DNA of 64,000 bases from Actinomycetota bacterium (GTDB lineage: Bacteria > Actinomycetota > Aquicultoria > Subteraquimicrobiales > Subteraquimicrobiaceae), in NCBI GenBank assembly GCA_030018275.1, contig JASEGB010000007.1, forward strand, positions 28,784 to 92,783. Reading direction: 5' to 3'. Below the pieces are notes generated by a model, which ran no database searches, was not told where the DNA came from, and saw only the letters and a list, made by a program, of their open reading frames with translations. Made by a program: the position numbers and the translations under genes. This document shows positions 33,876 to 43,555 of the stretch, piece after piece (the stretch's first letter is position 1; each line of letters begins with the position of its first letter).

Positions 33876-35405
33876 TTATTTGGCATATTCCACGACGCGG
33901 TGCTCCCTTATCACCGTAACCTTTATTTGGCCAGGATACTCCAACTCCTCTTCGATTTTCTTGGCAATATCCCTTGCCAGAAGAGCTGATTTTGCATCGT
34001 CGATTTCTTCGGGTTTGACCATTATCCTGATTTCACGCCCAGCTTGCATGGCATAGGCCTTTTCTACGCCCCCGTAGCCCTCGGCGATGGCCTCGAGCTT
34101 TTCCAAACGTTTGATGTAGCTCTCTAGCGTTTCCCTTCGAGCTCCTGGGCGAGAAGCCGAGATAGCATCGGCGGATTGGACTAATACGGCTTCGATGGTT
34201 CGAGGTTCTACCTCCCCATGGTGAGCTTCGATGGCGTGACAAATCTCGGGTGATTCACGAAAGCGTTTTGCCAGCTCTGTTCCTATGATTGCATGTGGCC
34301 CTTCCACCTCGTGATCTATGGCTTTTCCAATATCATGCAAAAGACCAGCTCGCTTAGCTAGTTTGACATCGACATTCAATTCCGCAGCCATTATCCCTGC
34401 TAAATGTGCTACCTCCCTTGAATGTTTGAGGACATTCTGCCCGTAGCTTGATCGGAATTTCAACCGCCCGAGTACCCTGATAAGCTCTGTGTGCAGCCCA
34501 TGTACTCCAATTTCAAGAGCTGCTTGTTCTCCTTCCTCACGGATTTCGGTTTCCACTTCTTCGTGGGCTTTTTCGTACATTTCTTCGATTCGGGCTGGAT
34601 GGATTCTCCCATCGGCGATGAGTTTCTCTAAGGTCAGGCGACCAATCTCACGTCTGACGGGATCGAAACTCGAAAGGATGACCGCCTCTGGCGTATCATC
34701 GATGATTAAATTGATTCCCGTGAGGGTCTCAAAAGCTCGAATGTTTCTCCCCTCTCGTCCGATGATTCTTCCCTTCATCTCATCGCTGGGCAAGGGGACC
34801 ACGGAGACCGTGGTCTCAGCCACGTGGTCAGCGGCGCACCTTTGAATGGCCAAGGATATGATGTTTCGGGCTCTCTTCTCCGCCTCTTCTCGAGCTTTGG
34901 ATTCGATATCGTGAATTATTTTTGCCGCATCGTGCCTGGCTTCTTCTCTTATCCTCTTCAAGAGTAATTCCTTTGCCTCATCGGCTGACATACCAGCTAA
35001 CCGCTCAAGCATGTGTTTTTGTTCAGCATAGATGCTCTTTAATTCGCTCTCCAATTTTGCAAGCTCATTCTCCCTTGCAACGAGAGCCTTCTCCCTTTTG
35101 TCCAGAGCTATGGCTCTGTTGTCCAGTATTTCCTCCTTTTGAGCTAATCTTTTCTCCAGCCGCTGAAACTCAGCCCGTTGTTCTCTATTTTCCCTCTCGA
35201 CTTCGGTCCGCATTGCATGGATTTCATCCTTTGCTTCCACCAAGGCCTCTCGTCTCATTCTTTCAGCTTCTTTTTGTGTTTCGGATAAAATCCTTTTTGC
35301 AGCTTCCTCAGCAGAGACGATTTTTGCTTCCCCTACATATTTCCTAATTAGGAATCCAACCAGGAGCCCAATGAGGATCGCTATTGCTACCGATAGAATG
35401 AGCAC
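33876..35405 (-). CDS. rny: Ribonuclease Y
   Basis: 509 residues, GTG start with AAAGGGGG about 9 bases upstream. An N-terminal membrane anchor ([15 protein letters not shown]), a long coiled coil (about 25-190), a KH domain ([20 protein letters not shown]) and an HD domain ([18 protein letters not shown]) make up the complete family layout. It starts mRNA decay at the membrane. Its leader carries a terminator-like hairpin about 35 bases before the start codon. Confidence 0.97.
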   Translation of the reverse strand: MLILSVAIAILIGLLVGFLIRKYVGEAKIVSAEEAAKRILSETQKEAERMRREALVEAKDEIHAMRTEVERENREQRAEFQRLEKRLAQKEEILDNRAIALDKREKALVARENELAKLESELKSIYAEQKHMLERLAGMSADEAKELLLKRIREEARHDAAKIIHDIESKAREEAEKRARNIISLAIQRCAADHVAETTVSVVPLPSDEMKGRIIGREGRNIRAFETLTGINLIIDDTPEAVILSSFDPVRREIGRLTLEKLIADGRIHPARIEEMYEKAHEEVETEIREEGEQAALEIGVHGLHTELIRVLGRLKFRSSYGQNVLKHSREVAHLAGIMAAELNVDVKLAKRAGLLHDIGKAIDHEVEGPHAIIGTELAKRFRESPEICHAIEAHHGEVEPRTIEAVLVQSADAISASRPGARRETLESYIKRLEKLEAIAEGYGGVEKAYAMQAGREIRIMVKPEEIDDAKSALLARDIAKKIEEELEYPGQIKVTVIREHRVVEYAK

Positions 35406-35438
35406 TAATCCAAACCCCCTTTCGCTTTTAAAGGTAAA

Positions 35439-35462
35439 TTAAAAAGCCGAGCATAGCTCGGC
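35439..35462 (-). terminator. Hairpin with T tract in the rny leader
   Basis: On the - strand GCCGAGC (35462-35456) pairs with GCTCGGC (35452-35446), followed by TTTTTAATTT. It sits between a possible rny promoter (TTGACA at about 35615-35610) and the start at 35405. It may attenuate rny or end recA-recX read-through. A second hairpin, GCAAGA-GAAA-TCTTGC, lies about 35 bases before it. Confidence 0.6.
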
Positions 35463-35641
35463 AAAAATACTTGACTTTCAAAGAGAAAATAAAACTTCCC
35501 AGCAAGATTTCTCTTGCCTTCAATTATCCTATTTTTAATTTTTTAATCTATATCAAACCCAAGATAAAGTATCTTTGCCAAGCTTTTAATTTAATTATAA
35601 CATTGAGTGTCAAGTTTGCACGTAAGAGCGAAAAAGCCTGG

Positions 35642-35669
35642 TTGACCAATCTTTTAAACCCGATAAAAT
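35642..35669 (+). promoter_or_regulatory. Promoter of the phasin-like gene
   Basis: TTGACC (35642-35647), 16 bases, TAAAAT (35664-35669). The -10 overlaps the earliest possible start of the gene, so translation must begin at ATG 35689. Confidence 0.6.
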
Positions 35670-35688
35670 GGGATTGGGGGTGATTAGA

Positions 35689-35988
35689 ATGCTGGATTTA
35701 TTGAAGAAGATTTTTTATTTTGGAGTGGGCGTAGCTTGGTTGACCAAGGAGAAAGCGGAAGAGGTGGTGAAGAAGTTAAGCGAAACGGGAGAAGTGAGGG
35801 GAGAAGAAGCCAAGAAATTAGTTTCTGAGCTGGCGAAAAAGGCTGAGAAAGAGAGGCAGGAACTAAAAAAGAGCATCCGCAAGGAGGTTCATAGGGTACT
35901 CGCCGATCTGGGTTTGGCTTCCAAAGAGGATATCCAAAGACTTGAAGAGAGAATCAAGAAAATGGAAGCTAAGGTGGGAAAGTCCTAG
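35689..35988 (+). CDS. Phasin-like coiled-coil protein
   Basis: 99 residues from ATG 35689 (GGGGGTG about 8 bases upstream). A hydrophobic start (MLDLLKKIFYFGVGVAWL) is followed by Lys/Glu-rich helices (EKAEEVVKKLSETG ... EEAKKLVSELAKKAEKERQELKK), the pattern of PhaF/phasin-like or granule-associated small proteins common in actinobacteria and thermophiles. Function not established. Its last 20 bases overlap the convergent recX end. Confidence 0.6.
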   Translation: MLDLLKKIFYFGVGVAWLTKEKAEEVVKKLSETGEVRGEEAKKLVSELAKKAEKERQELKKSIRKEVHRVLADLGLASKEDIQRLEERIKKMEAKVGKS

Positions 35989-36466
35989 GTTTTGCTGGAA
36001 AAGATTTGAGGAGTTCAGTGCAGATTTCCCTCACGGTGGCATGGGAAAAACCTCTGCGCAGTAGAAACTGACTTAAACGTCGATAGGCGGCAACGAAATC
36101 CAAACCATAATAGCGGGGCAATCTTCTTCGAGCTAAGCTCAAGGCCCTTTTTGTCTCATCCTCTTCCTTGTAGTTGCTTAATTCCTCTTCGATTAATTCA
36201 GCGCATATCCCCCTTGAGGTAAGCTCAGCCTGGATCCTCTTTTTGCCGTAATTTTTATTGTGGATTCTATCATTTATTAAATTCTTGGTGAAGGCAACAT
36301 CATCCAAAAGCCCAATATCTTTTAATTTTGCGACCACAAAATCGATGGTTTCTTGCTCATAACCCTTCCTAAGAAGGCGATCCTTTATCTCGTAAGTGCT
36401 CCTTGCCCTATATTCAAGTAGTTTTAGAGCATAGTTTAAAGCTTTAGTTCCATCCCCTTGATGCAT
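35969..36466 (-). CDS. recX: Regulatory protein RecX
   Basis: 165 residues from ATG 36466, 8 bases after the recA stop; a TTG at 36508 inside recA would add 14 basic residues. Three-helix RecX repeats are visible (LLEYRARSTYEIKDRLLRKGYE, DRIHNKNYGKKRIQAELTSRGI, YYGLDFVAAYRRLSQFLLRRGF). It binds RecA filaments and limits their activity. Co-transcribed with recA. Confidence 0.9.
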   Translation of the reverse strand: MHQGDGTKALNYALKLLEYRARSTYEIKDRLLRKGYEQETIDFVVAKLKDIGLLDDVAFTKNLINDRIHNKNYGKKRIQAELTSRGICAELIEEELSNYKEEDETKRALSLARRRLPRYYGLDFVAAYRRLSQFLLRRGFSHATVREICTELLKSFPAKPRTFPP

Positions 36467-36473
36467 GATCTTT

Positions 36474-37490
36474 CTAATTTCCCTTGTCCTTTTCGGTCTT
36501 TCCTTCAACGATACCGAGTTTTTCCTTGATCTGTTTCTCTATTTCTGAAGCAATTTCAGGATGCTCTATTAGATATTGCTTTGCCCCTTCTCTCCCCTGT
36601 CCCAAGCGCTCTCCATTGTAGGTATACCAGGCCCCGCTCTTCAAGACTATACCACTCTCGGTCCCTAGATCTAAAATGCTTCCCTCATGAGAAATACCTT
36701 TTCCATAAAGGATATCGAATTCCGCCTGCTTGAATGGGGGTGCGAGTTTATTCTTGACGACTTTGACCTTGACCCTGTTGCCCATAACCTCTGTGCCCTG
36801 TTTTATGGAATCGATCCTGCGGATATCGATCCTCACCGAGGAATAAAATTTGAGAGCTCGTCCCCCGGGCGTTACCTCGGGGTTGCCGAAGAGTACCCCT
36901 ATCTTTTCCCTTAATTGATTGATGAAAATGGCTGTGGTGTGGGATTTACTTATGGACCCTGCGAGTTTTCGAAGAGCCTGGGACATCAATCGAGCTTGGA
37001 GACCAACGTGGGCATCGCCCATCTCACCTTCAATTTCAGCTCGAGGGACGAGGGCGGCCACGGAGTCCACAACCACTACATCTAAAGCTCCACTTCGAAC
37101 GAGCATTTCTGCGATTTCCAGAGCTTGTTCCCCGGTATCTGGTTGGGAGACGAAAAGGCTATCGATGTCTACACCTAAACTTTGAGCGTAGGTTGGATCT
37201 AGGGCGTGTTCGGCATCGATGAAAGCAGCCACTCCACCTTTTTTCTGAGCTTCGGCTATGATTTGCAAACCCAAAGTGGTCTTACCAGAAGCCTCCGGTC
37301 CGAATATCTCCACTATCCTCCCCCTAGGGACACCTCCAATTCCCAGTGCGATATCTAGGGCAAGGGCACCCGTGGGGATTACATCCACATCCATTCGAGC
37401 TGGATGTTCTCCCAATCTCATTATTGAACCCTTACCATATTTCCTCTCGATCTGTTCTCTGGTGATACCCAAAACCTTTTCTCGATCCAA
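36474..37490 (-). CDS. recA: Recombinase RecA
   Basis: 338 residues, TTG start with GGAGGG 6 bases upstream. Walker [10 protein letters not shown] (residues 64-72), DAEHALDP, the [14 protein letters not shown]alker B region and the L2 loop [16 protein letters not shown] are intact, with the usual basic C-terminal domain; no intein. Strand exchange and LexA co-protease. Its own promoter carries a LexA box (37630-37643), so it is induced with lexA. Confidence 0.98.
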   Translation of the reverse strand: MDREKVLGITREQIERKYGKGSIMRLGEHPARMDVDVIPTGALALDIALGIGGVPRGRIVEIFGPEASGKTTLGLQIIAEAQKKGGVAAFIDAEHALDPTYAQSLGVDIDSLFVSQPDTGEQALEIAEMLVRSGALDVVVVDSVAALVPRAEIEGEMGDAHVGLQARLMSQALRKLAGSISKSHTTAIFINQLREKIGVLFGNPEVTPGGRALKFYSSVRIDIRRIDSIKQGTEVMGNRVKVKVVKNKLAPPFKQAEFDILYGKGISHEGSILDLGTESGIVLKSGAWYTYNGERLGQGREGAKQYLIEHPEIASEIEKQIKEKLGIVEGKTEKDKGN

Positions 37491-37621
37491 TTTTTGCCCT
37501 CCTTCAGGATTGTAATTTAGTCAACCGATCTTCGGTCAAATCATCCATTCATTTTACCCTTCAGTCAAGAGCCAAAGTTTTCTAACCAACCCAGCTTGTT
37601 GACTATCGACTCCTGACTGCT

Positions 37622-37650
37622 ATTTTAAACGAACATTTGTTCGCAATCAA
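37622..37650 (-). promoter_or_regulatory. recA promoter with LexA box in the spacer
   Basis: On the - strand TTGATT (37650-37645), 17 bases, TAAAAT (37627-37622). The LexA box CGAACAAATGTTCG (37643-37630) fills the spacer. The -35 overlaps the thpR stop codon, so recA can be induced separately from the pgsA-cinA-thpR genes upstream. Confidence 0.8.
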
Positions 37651-38204
37651 CCTTTTAGGGGGATTTTTACAATTTCACTGTATACGGGTCCACTAGGAGT
37701 GAGCCGGCTTTGGAAGAGGGTTATGCTTTTTACTTGTATAAATTGGGTGGAAAACTCCTCTGTCTCGATACTCGCTATACCTAAGCGCATGTCTTGAAAT
37801 CTCCTTAACCTGGCCAAAGTGACGTGGGCATGGAATGCCTTTTCCTCTTTTTTAAATCCCAAAGGTTTTAAGGCTTCCTCCACAAATTGCTGTAGCTTGA
37901 TCAGATCTTCTTCTCCTTCTTTTATCCCAATCCAAAAGACCCTAGCTCTTTTATTGGATGGGAAGCAGCCCAGCCCATTTAACTTAAATGCAAAGGGCTT
38001 CGCATTTTTTACACTTGAAGCAACGCTTTCGATGATTATAGGCACTTTTTCCTCGGAACAGTTGCCCAGAAATTTTAATGTGAGATGGAGATTCTGAGGT
38101 TCGACCCATTTTGCTTCCTTCACCTTTTTCATCTCATTTTTAATCGAAGATAGTTTGCGTTGTAAATCTGGAGGGAGCTCAACGGCAATGAATAATCTAA
38201 GCAT
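37647..38204 (-). CDS. thpR: RNA 2',3'-cyclic phosphodiesterase
   Basis: 185 residues. Two H-x-T-L motifs (HLTLKFLG and HVTLARLR) mark the 2H phosphoesterase fold of ThpR/LigT. It begins 2 bases after the cinA stop and precedes recA, a gene order common in actinobacteria and other bacteria. Its physiological RNA substrate is uncertain. Confidence 0.93.
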   Translation of the reverse strand: MLRLFIAVELPPDLQRKLSSIKNEMKKVKEAKWVEPQNLHLTLKFLGNCSEEKVPIIIESVASSVKNAKPFAFKLNGLGCFPSNKRARVFWIGIKEGEEDLIKLQQFVEEALKPLGFKKEEKAFHAHVTLARLRRFQDMRLGIASIETEEFSTQFIQVKSITLFQSRLTPSGPVYSEIVKIPLKG

Positions 38205-38206
38205 CG

Positions 38207-39454
38207 CTATGATACCTCACCCTCTTCGAATCTCTCTAAGAGAAAGAGCCGAAGCAAATTCAGGGCTTGTTGTGAGGTCTTGAATTTAATTACCTCCCTT
38301 GAGCCAGTAAATATGAATCTTTTACAAAAACGAGTTGTTTTTGTGGACAAGGCTATAAAGGTCAGACCAACAGGCTTCTCCCAATGGGTGGGACCAGCGA
38401 TCCCCGTGATTCCCAATCCAATATCGGCTCCTACAATCAAACGAGCACCATCCGCCATTGCCTGCGCAGTGAATGAACTCACCGCACCGTGTTCCAGGAG
38501 AACCTGGCTTGGGACCCTTATTAACTCTTTTTTCACTTCGGTGCTGTAGGGTATTATTCCTGCCCAAAAGTAATCGGAACTCCCTGGAATGTTGGTGAAT
38601 CGATTGGAAAGTAGCCCTCCGGTGCAGGACTCAGCAACGGCTAACTTAAGCTCATGTTTCCGCAAAAGTTTGCCCACGACTTTTTCCAAGGTATCTTCAT
38701 CGAAACCATAAACCAATTTCCCAAGTCGATCGGCTATTTCATCTTTGACATTGGAGATCAATTCTTCCACGGCTTTTATATCTCCCTCAGCCATGAGCAA
38801 GATGTGAACTTCTTCGAGATGGACTAATATCTTGATGTTTAAATTTTCATACTTGGCAATGATATCTTCTATCCTCTCTTGCAACGATGCCTCGCTTATA
38901 TCACAGGTCTTTATGACCTTAATAAGGATTGCCTTTTCACGAACTCTTTTTCTTAAGAAGGGGATGACCTTGTCCTTCAACATGACTTTCATTTCATCGG
39001 GCACGCCGGGCAAAGCGAAGATGGTCTTATCTTCAATTTCCAGGATGATCCCGGGTGCCGTTCCCAGAGTCGGACTTATGGGAATGGCTCCTTCTGGAAG
39101 ATATGCCTGACGCAGAATAAACTCGGGCATGGGTTTATCGTGCGGGAACCTTTCCTTTATGATTTCGGCGAGCTTGGGATCGAATACGAGCTCCCTTTTT
39201 ACGGCTTTCGATAGAGCCTCTCGAGTGACATCATCAAATGTGGGTCCCAACCCGCCGGTTATGATGAGGGCATCGGAATGTTGAAGTCCGTCCAGAATAG
39301 CATGGGCGATTTCGTCCACATCATCGGGAACCACCTGATGTTGTTGAGAAGAAATCCCATTTTCTACAAGGATTCGGGCGATGTAAGGTGAATTGGTATC
39401 GGTAGTCAGTCCAAGGATGAGTTCCGTTCCCACGGCAATGATTCTGCACTCCAT
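38207..39454 (-). CDS. cinA: CinA: competence/damage-inducible protein with NMN deamidase domain
   Basis: 415 residues from ATG 39454 (AAGTAAGG before it); the frame is open further upstream, but that part overlaps pgsA. The N-terminal MoCF-like domain (AVGTELILGLTTDTNS, ITGGLGPTFDDVTREA) acts as an ADP-ribose pyrophosphatase in relatives. The C-terminal CinA/PncC domain (AVAESCTGGLLSNRFTNIPGSSDYF, GITGIAGP) deamidates nicotinamide mononucleotide. It thus links to the NAD-salvage genes at 2.8-4.6 kb. Confidence 0.93.
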   Translation of the reverse strand: MECRIIAVGTELILGLTTDTNSPYIARILVENGISSQQHQVVPDDVDEIAHAILDGLQHSDALIITGGLGPTFDDVTREALSKAVKRELVFDPKLAEIIKERFPHDKPMPEFILRQAYLPEGAIPISPTLGTAPGIILEIEDKTIFALPGVPDEMKVMLKDKVIPFLRKRVREKAILIKVIKTCDISEASLQERIEDIIAKYENLNIKILVHLEEVHILLMAEGDIKAVEELISNVKDEIADRLGKLVYGFDEDTLEKVVGKLLRKHELKLAVAESCTGGLLSNRFTNIPGSSDYFWAGIIPYSTEVKKELIRVPSQVLLEHGAVSSFTAQAMADGARLIVGADIGLGITGIAGPTHWEKPVGLTFIALSTKTTRFCKRFIFTGSREVIKFKTSQQALNLLRLFLLERFEEGEVS

Positions 39455-39459
39455 TTGCC

Positions 39460-40029
39460 TTACTTCCCAAGAGGTGAATTTGATAGAAACGAAATTTCCA
39501 AGATACCCTTTGCTTTCATGAAATACTCCATGCCTGAGATGATGGTGAAAATAACGGCGATGGCCATAAGTACCCACCCCAGAGACTTGCCGGCTATGAA
39601 GATCGGGAGGTTGAGGATGATGGCGATAACGGCGATGATTTGGGAAAGAGTTTTCAATTTCCCCAGCGAACTAGGGACTATGATTTTATTTTCGGCTACA
39701 GCCATGAGCCTGAGGCCCGAGACGGCAAATTCCCGAGCGATGATCACCAATGCTATCCAGGCTGATAATCTTGCTAACTCCACCAGAGCGATTAAAGCCG
39801 CGGAGATTAAAAGTTTGTCGGCGAGGGGATCCAGAACTTGCCCGAAGATGGTGACTCTCTTTTGAAAACGAGCCACGTAACCATCCACCGTATCGGTGAA
39901 AGCAGCGATGCTAAAGATAACCGCAGCAATATAGGATCCGAAGGGTTGTATCCTTTGAGAGAGGAGGAAGATCATGAAGAGTGGGATGAGTAATATCCTT
40001 GTAACGGTGATTTTATTGGCCAGATTCAT
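39460..40029 (-). CDS. pgsA: CDP-diacylglycerol-glycerol-3-phosphate 3-phosphatidyltransferase
   Basis: 189 residues, with about four or five membrane segments. The CDP-alcohol phosphotransferase motif D-G-x2-A-R-x8-G-x3-D-x3-D is present (DGYVARFQKRVTIFGQVLDPLADKLL region, residues 46-72). It makes phosphatidylglycerol phosphate. It lies 5 bases before cinA, in the pgsA-cinA-thpR-recA order. Confidence 0.92.
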   Translation of the reverse strand: MNLANKITVTRILLIPLFMIFLLSQRIQPFGSYIAAVIFSIAAFTDTVDGYVARFQKRVTIFGQVLDPLADKLLISAALIALVELARLSAWIALVIIAREFAVSGLRLMAVAENKIIVPSSLGKLKTLSQIIAVIAIILNLPIFIAGKSLGWVLMAIAVIFTIISGMEYFMKAKGILEISFLSNSPLGK

Positions 40030-40087
40030 CTTTATCTTCGGGTTGTGAACTGTTATGGCTTACATTATACCTTTTCTCAAGTTCTCA

Positions 40088-40579
40088 TCAAGCCCATTTC
40101 AGCTCAAAAATCTGTGCCTTCATCGTCTCCAAATCTATGATACCCACGGTGGATTTACCCGTAAGCCACCCACCGCATTCTCCTGGGTTGACCACCAAAG
40201 GTTTCTTCCCTCGTACATCGACCTTATGAGTATGACCATAGATGATTACATCATATTTTCCCCCAGCCATCAGACTAGGCAAGAATTTTGGTTGATGCAT
40301 CAAGACGATTCTTTTGCCGCTTAATTCAATCTCGTGATAATCCTCATATATCTCTCCTATACCTTCAAATTTTTCTTGAAGCAGCAATTTATCTCCATCG
40401 TTATTGCCAAAAACTCCTATGAGTTTTGGTCTCAAATTCTTAAATTCTCTGGGAGTTATGGGTGAAATAAAGTCTCCAGCATGAAGCACGATATCCACCC
40501 CACTTCCATTGAATAAGTCGACTGCCTTGGCGATCATGGGCATATTTTCATGGCTATCGGCCATAACGCCTATCCTCAT
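40088..40579 (-). CDS. YfcE/MJ0936-type metallophosphoesterase
   Basis: 163 residues; ATG 40579 is 7 bases from AAGGAGG, better than the GTG one codon earlier. Metal-binding motifs of the calcineurin-like fold: MADSHEN, LHAGDF, GNNDGD, and YGHTHK near the C-terminus. Family members hydrolyse phosphodiesters in vitro; natural substrate unknown. It precedes pgsA by about 60 bases on the same strand. Confidence 0.88.
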   Translation of the reverse strand: MRIGVMADSHENMPMIAKAVDLFNGSGVDIVLHAGDFISPITPREFKNLRPKLIGVFGNNDGDKLLLQEKFEGIGEIYEDYHEIELSGKRIVLMHQPKFLPSLMAGGKYDVIIYGHTHKVDVRGKKPLVVNPGECGGWLTGKSTVGIIDLETMKAQIFELKWA

Positions 40580-40582
40580 CAC

Positions 40583-41021
40583 AATACCTCCTTATCTTTT
40601 TTAAAATGGACTAGTTCGGCAAATTTCCTAGGAAACTGTTTTATCTTCATAAATACTGTCTTCGTGGTAAATCAAAATGTGAAACAAGGACGCAAAATGA
40701 GAAAAATTTAACTCCCTCGAATATATAAAATGCAAACCTAACTTAATAGTTCATCTTATTCCTAAGTCCAAGGTCTTATGATATTTTTGGCTTCGGACTT
40801 TGGACAGGTGGTCTAAACCAACATATAACATGACTGCCTCCTTTCTTTGTTTTTCCTCCTTTATATCAGGAGGTTTGAAAGGGGGCTAGTCTTTTCATGA
40901 CATCACTTTGAATTTTTCATTAAAGGCGAGACTTAGCTGTGCAAGAGGTTCATAATTTGGGAATTTGATGACTCTCCGAGTGGATTGGCGTCGTTGATTC
41001 TTTTCCTCGAAGAGATGCTTT
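40583..41021. other. 439-base region without a conventional gene
   Basis: AT-rich. Contains a possible 26-codon frame with a strong ribosome-binding site (40751-40831, listed separately), a CCTCCT/AGGAGG hairpin near 40855-40873, and an imperfect repeat of GTCCAAAG/GTCCAAGG words at about 40766-40808. No RNA gene or terminator was clear. Confidence 0.6.
40751..40831 (-). CDS. Possible 26-residue peptide or IS110-type transposase remnant
   Basis: ATG 40831 with AAAGGAGG 5 bases upstream, TGA at 40753-40751. The first residues, MLYVGLDHLSKV, resemble the start of IS110-family transposases (typically M-x-Y-V-G-I-D-x-x-K), but nothing further downstream supports a transposase and no inverted repeats were seen. 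It could be a decayed element or a chance frame. Confidence 0.25.
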   Translation of the reverse strand: MLYVGLDHLSKVRSQKYHKTLDLGIR

Positions 41022-43436
41022 CTACTTCTTTCGCTTGGGTTTTTCTTCTTCGTATTCTTTAAGCTTTTCCGCCAGTTCGTGCAGTCTCTTATCCACCGCG
41101 TGGTTTACGGTTCCCTTTGGATACGTTCCATCCGGACGTCTTACACCCGCTTCGATTCCGGTTAGAATCTCGATTCCTTCGTCAACGGTTTTCACCGCAT
41201 AGATGTGAAATTTACCCTCGCGCACCGTCTCGATGACCTCTTCTCGGAGCATAAGGTTTTTGACATTCTGATGAGGAACGATGACCCCTTGATCTCCAGT
41301 TAACCCCTTGGCTTTGCAGCTATAGAAGAAACCCTCAATTTTCTCATTTATTCCACCCACGGGTTGAATTTCTCCCCTCTGGTTCACGGAGCCCGTCACG
41401 GCAATTCCCTGCTTTAATGGGATACCGGAAAGACTTGAGAGGATGGCGTAAAGCTCGGCGCTGGAGGCACTGTCTCCCTCGACTTCTTCGTATAATTGCT
41501 CAAAACATACGGATGCCGAGACTGACAGGGGCTTATCCGCTGCATATCTTTCCCCCAGGTAACCGGTGAGGATCATCACCGCCTTGCTGTGAATACGGCC
41601 ACTCATCTCAGCTTCTCTTTCGATATTTACGACTCCAGCCTTCCCCATATAGGTCCTTGCTGTGATCCTCGTGGGCTTCCCGAAAGCATAATCGCCCAGA
41701 TTGACGAGGGAAATCCCATTCACCTGACCAATGGTTTCTCCAGCGGTGTCTATGAGAATCGTCCCCTCTTCGATGAGTTCCTGGATTTTCTCCTCTATCA
41801 TCCTCGAGCGGTAAATCTTTTCCTCGATGGCTTTCTTCACATGCTCCGATCTTACGTATCCATCACCATCTCTTTCAGCCCAAAAGTTGGCCTCGGCGAT
41901 GATGTCGACCACATCCATAAAACGAGTTGACAGTTTCTCCTGGTCTTCCACGAGGCGTGATCCATATTCAACCACCTTAGCAACTGCGGAGCGGTCGAAA
42001 TGGCGAAATCCCCGCTTGTGGCAGTAACGACTTATGAGGGTGGCGTATCTCTCCACATTTTCAGGGGTTCGGTCCATTTCCAAATCGAAATCCGCTTTAA
42101 CCTTAAAGAGCTTCCTAAAATCCTCATCGAATTTGTAGAGGAGATAATAAAGGAGTGGATGTCCGATCATCACAACCTTTACGTCTATGGGTATGGGTTC
42201 GGGTTTGAGGGTCGGAGCTGGGATTAGTCTGAATTGTTCCCCAATATTTTCTATAATGGCTTGTCTACTCCTCAAGGTTCTTTTCAGAGCATCCCAGGCC
42301 ATGAAGCTTGTGAGCACATCCAAAGTTCTGATAACCAGATAGCCACCGTTGGCTCGATGGATGGCTCCCCCTACAATCTTGGTGAAGTCTGTAACCAGTG
42401 CCCCACCGAGTTGGACCTGGTATTCAATTCTTCCGAGGAGGTTATAGTATGTGGGACTTGGTTCAAATATAACGGGTGCACCCTTAGTATCCGCGTTATT
42501 TATCAATACATTTACCCTATATCTCTCAAAGGCTGGTTCTCTTGGGAACAATTCAATGCCGGGAAGGCTAATAACCGGTTTCTTCTCCCCGGCTTTGAAG
42601 TCTTCCAGATGCTCCACGATATCTTGTTGGACGGCATCGAGGTACTCAATTACCCTTGAATATTCTCTATATCTTTCTTTAAGAGCGTCTAGGAGATGTC
42701 CCAAGGCGAAGAGGGCTACTTGCCTATCGAGCTTTGTCACCTTCTCCCTGGCTTCCTTCTCCAACTCCTTGATCCTTCTTGCCGCTTGATTTAAATCGTC
42801 CTTTAATTTTTTGCTCTTCTGATCGATTTCTCGGCGCGTTTCCTCGCTGAGCTTTTCATATTCCTCTTCCTTCAAGGGTTTTCCAGAGAGTACGGGGATG
42901 GTCAGAATCCCAGTGGCTGTAAGCTTAACACTAAAACCGAGTTTTTCAGCCTCTTTTTGCATTTCCGAGAGAAGGGCGTCTCTCCTGGATTCAAATTCAC
43001 TTACGATTTCATTCTTGTGCCTCCTATATTCCTCGCTTTCAAAGGCTTTAGATATCTCGGTTTTGCAATCTTCAATTAGCTCATCCATGTCCTTAGCGAA
43101 AGTGCGACCCATCCCCGGTGGCAATTCGATGGCCATGGGTTTATGGGGTTCCGCAAAATTATACACGTAACACCAGTCGGGGGGCACCCTTTGCTCTTGT
43201 GCTATTTTTTGGAGGTAGGATTTGACGGTGAACTCCTTTCCCGTTCCCGCGAGACCGGCAACATAGACGTTGAAACCAGGGCTTTTTATATTGATTCCGA
43301 ACTCGAGAGCATTAACTGCCCTCTCTTGACCGATCGTCTCCTCAGATGGAGTTATTTCCTCGGTGGTTTGGAAAGGAAATTGATTTGGATCCAAATAACT
43401 TCTTAGCTTTTCTGGGGATAGTTCAAATCGTTTCAT
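41022..43436 (-). CDS. Lon-like ATP-dependent protease (LonB/LonC type)
   Basis: 804 residues, ATG preceded by GAGGAGAAC. Walker A VAGLAGTGKE near residue 60, a long coiled insert (about 115-270), a second AAA lid region, and a C-terminal S16 protease domain (about 565-770) with catalytic Ser in VEGDSASSAELYA and Lys in INEKIEGF. It lacks the Lon N-terminal domain. These soluble or membrane-associated proteases are common in thermophiles and degrade misfolded proteins. Single-gene transcript by spacing. Confidence 0.9.
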   Translation of the reverse strand: MKRFELSPEKLRSYLDPNQFPFQTTEEITPSEETIGQERAVNALEFGINIKSPGFNVYVAGLAGTGKEFTVKSYLQKIAQEQRVPPDWCYVYNFAEPHKPMAIELPPGMGRTFAKDMDELIEDCKTEISKAFESEEYRRHKNEIVSEFESRRDALLSEMQKEAEKLGFSVKLTATGILTIPVLSGKPLKEEEYEKLSEETRREIDQKSKKLKDDLNQAARRIKELEKEAREKVTKLDRQVALFALGHLLDALKERYREYSRVIEYLDAVQQDIVEHLEDFKAGEKKPVISLPGIELFPREPAFERYRVNVLINNADTKGAPVIFEPSPTYYNLLGRIEYQVQLGGALVTDFTKIVGGAIHRANGGYLVIRTLDVLTSFMAWDALKRTLRSRQAIIENIGEQFRLIPAPTLKPEPIPIDVKVVMIGHPLLYYLLYKFDEDFRKLFKVKADFDLEMDRTPENVERYATLISRYCHKRGFRHFDRSAVAKVVEYGSRLVEDQEKLSTRFMDVVDIIAEANFWAERDGDGYVRSEHVKKAIEEKIYRSRMIEEKIQELIEEGTILIDTAGETIGQVNGISLVNLGDYAFGKPTRITARTYMGKAGVVNIEREAEMSGRIHSKAVMILTGYLGERYAADKPLSVSASVCFEQLYEEVEGDSASSAELYAILSSLSGIPLKQGIAVTGSVNQRGEIQPVGGINEKIEGFFYSCKAKGLTGDQGVIVPHQNVKNLMLREEVIETVREGKFHIYAVKTVDEGIEILTGIEAGVRRPDGTYPKGTVNHAVDKRLHELAEKLKEYEEEKPKRKK

Positions 43437-43555
43437 TGTTCTCCTCTCGCACTTTTATATTTACCTTCGATATTTATCCTCGGTAAGCATCGGAAATATT
43501 CAACTCACCTTATTTTAGCTTTTTAGCGCCATAAAAGTCCATATTAAGTCAACCC

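Noticed and set aside
39455..39577. 41-residue N-terminal extension of cinA
   Set aside because: It overlaps pgsA and has no family similarity; CinA begins at ATG 39454 with a ribosome-binding site.
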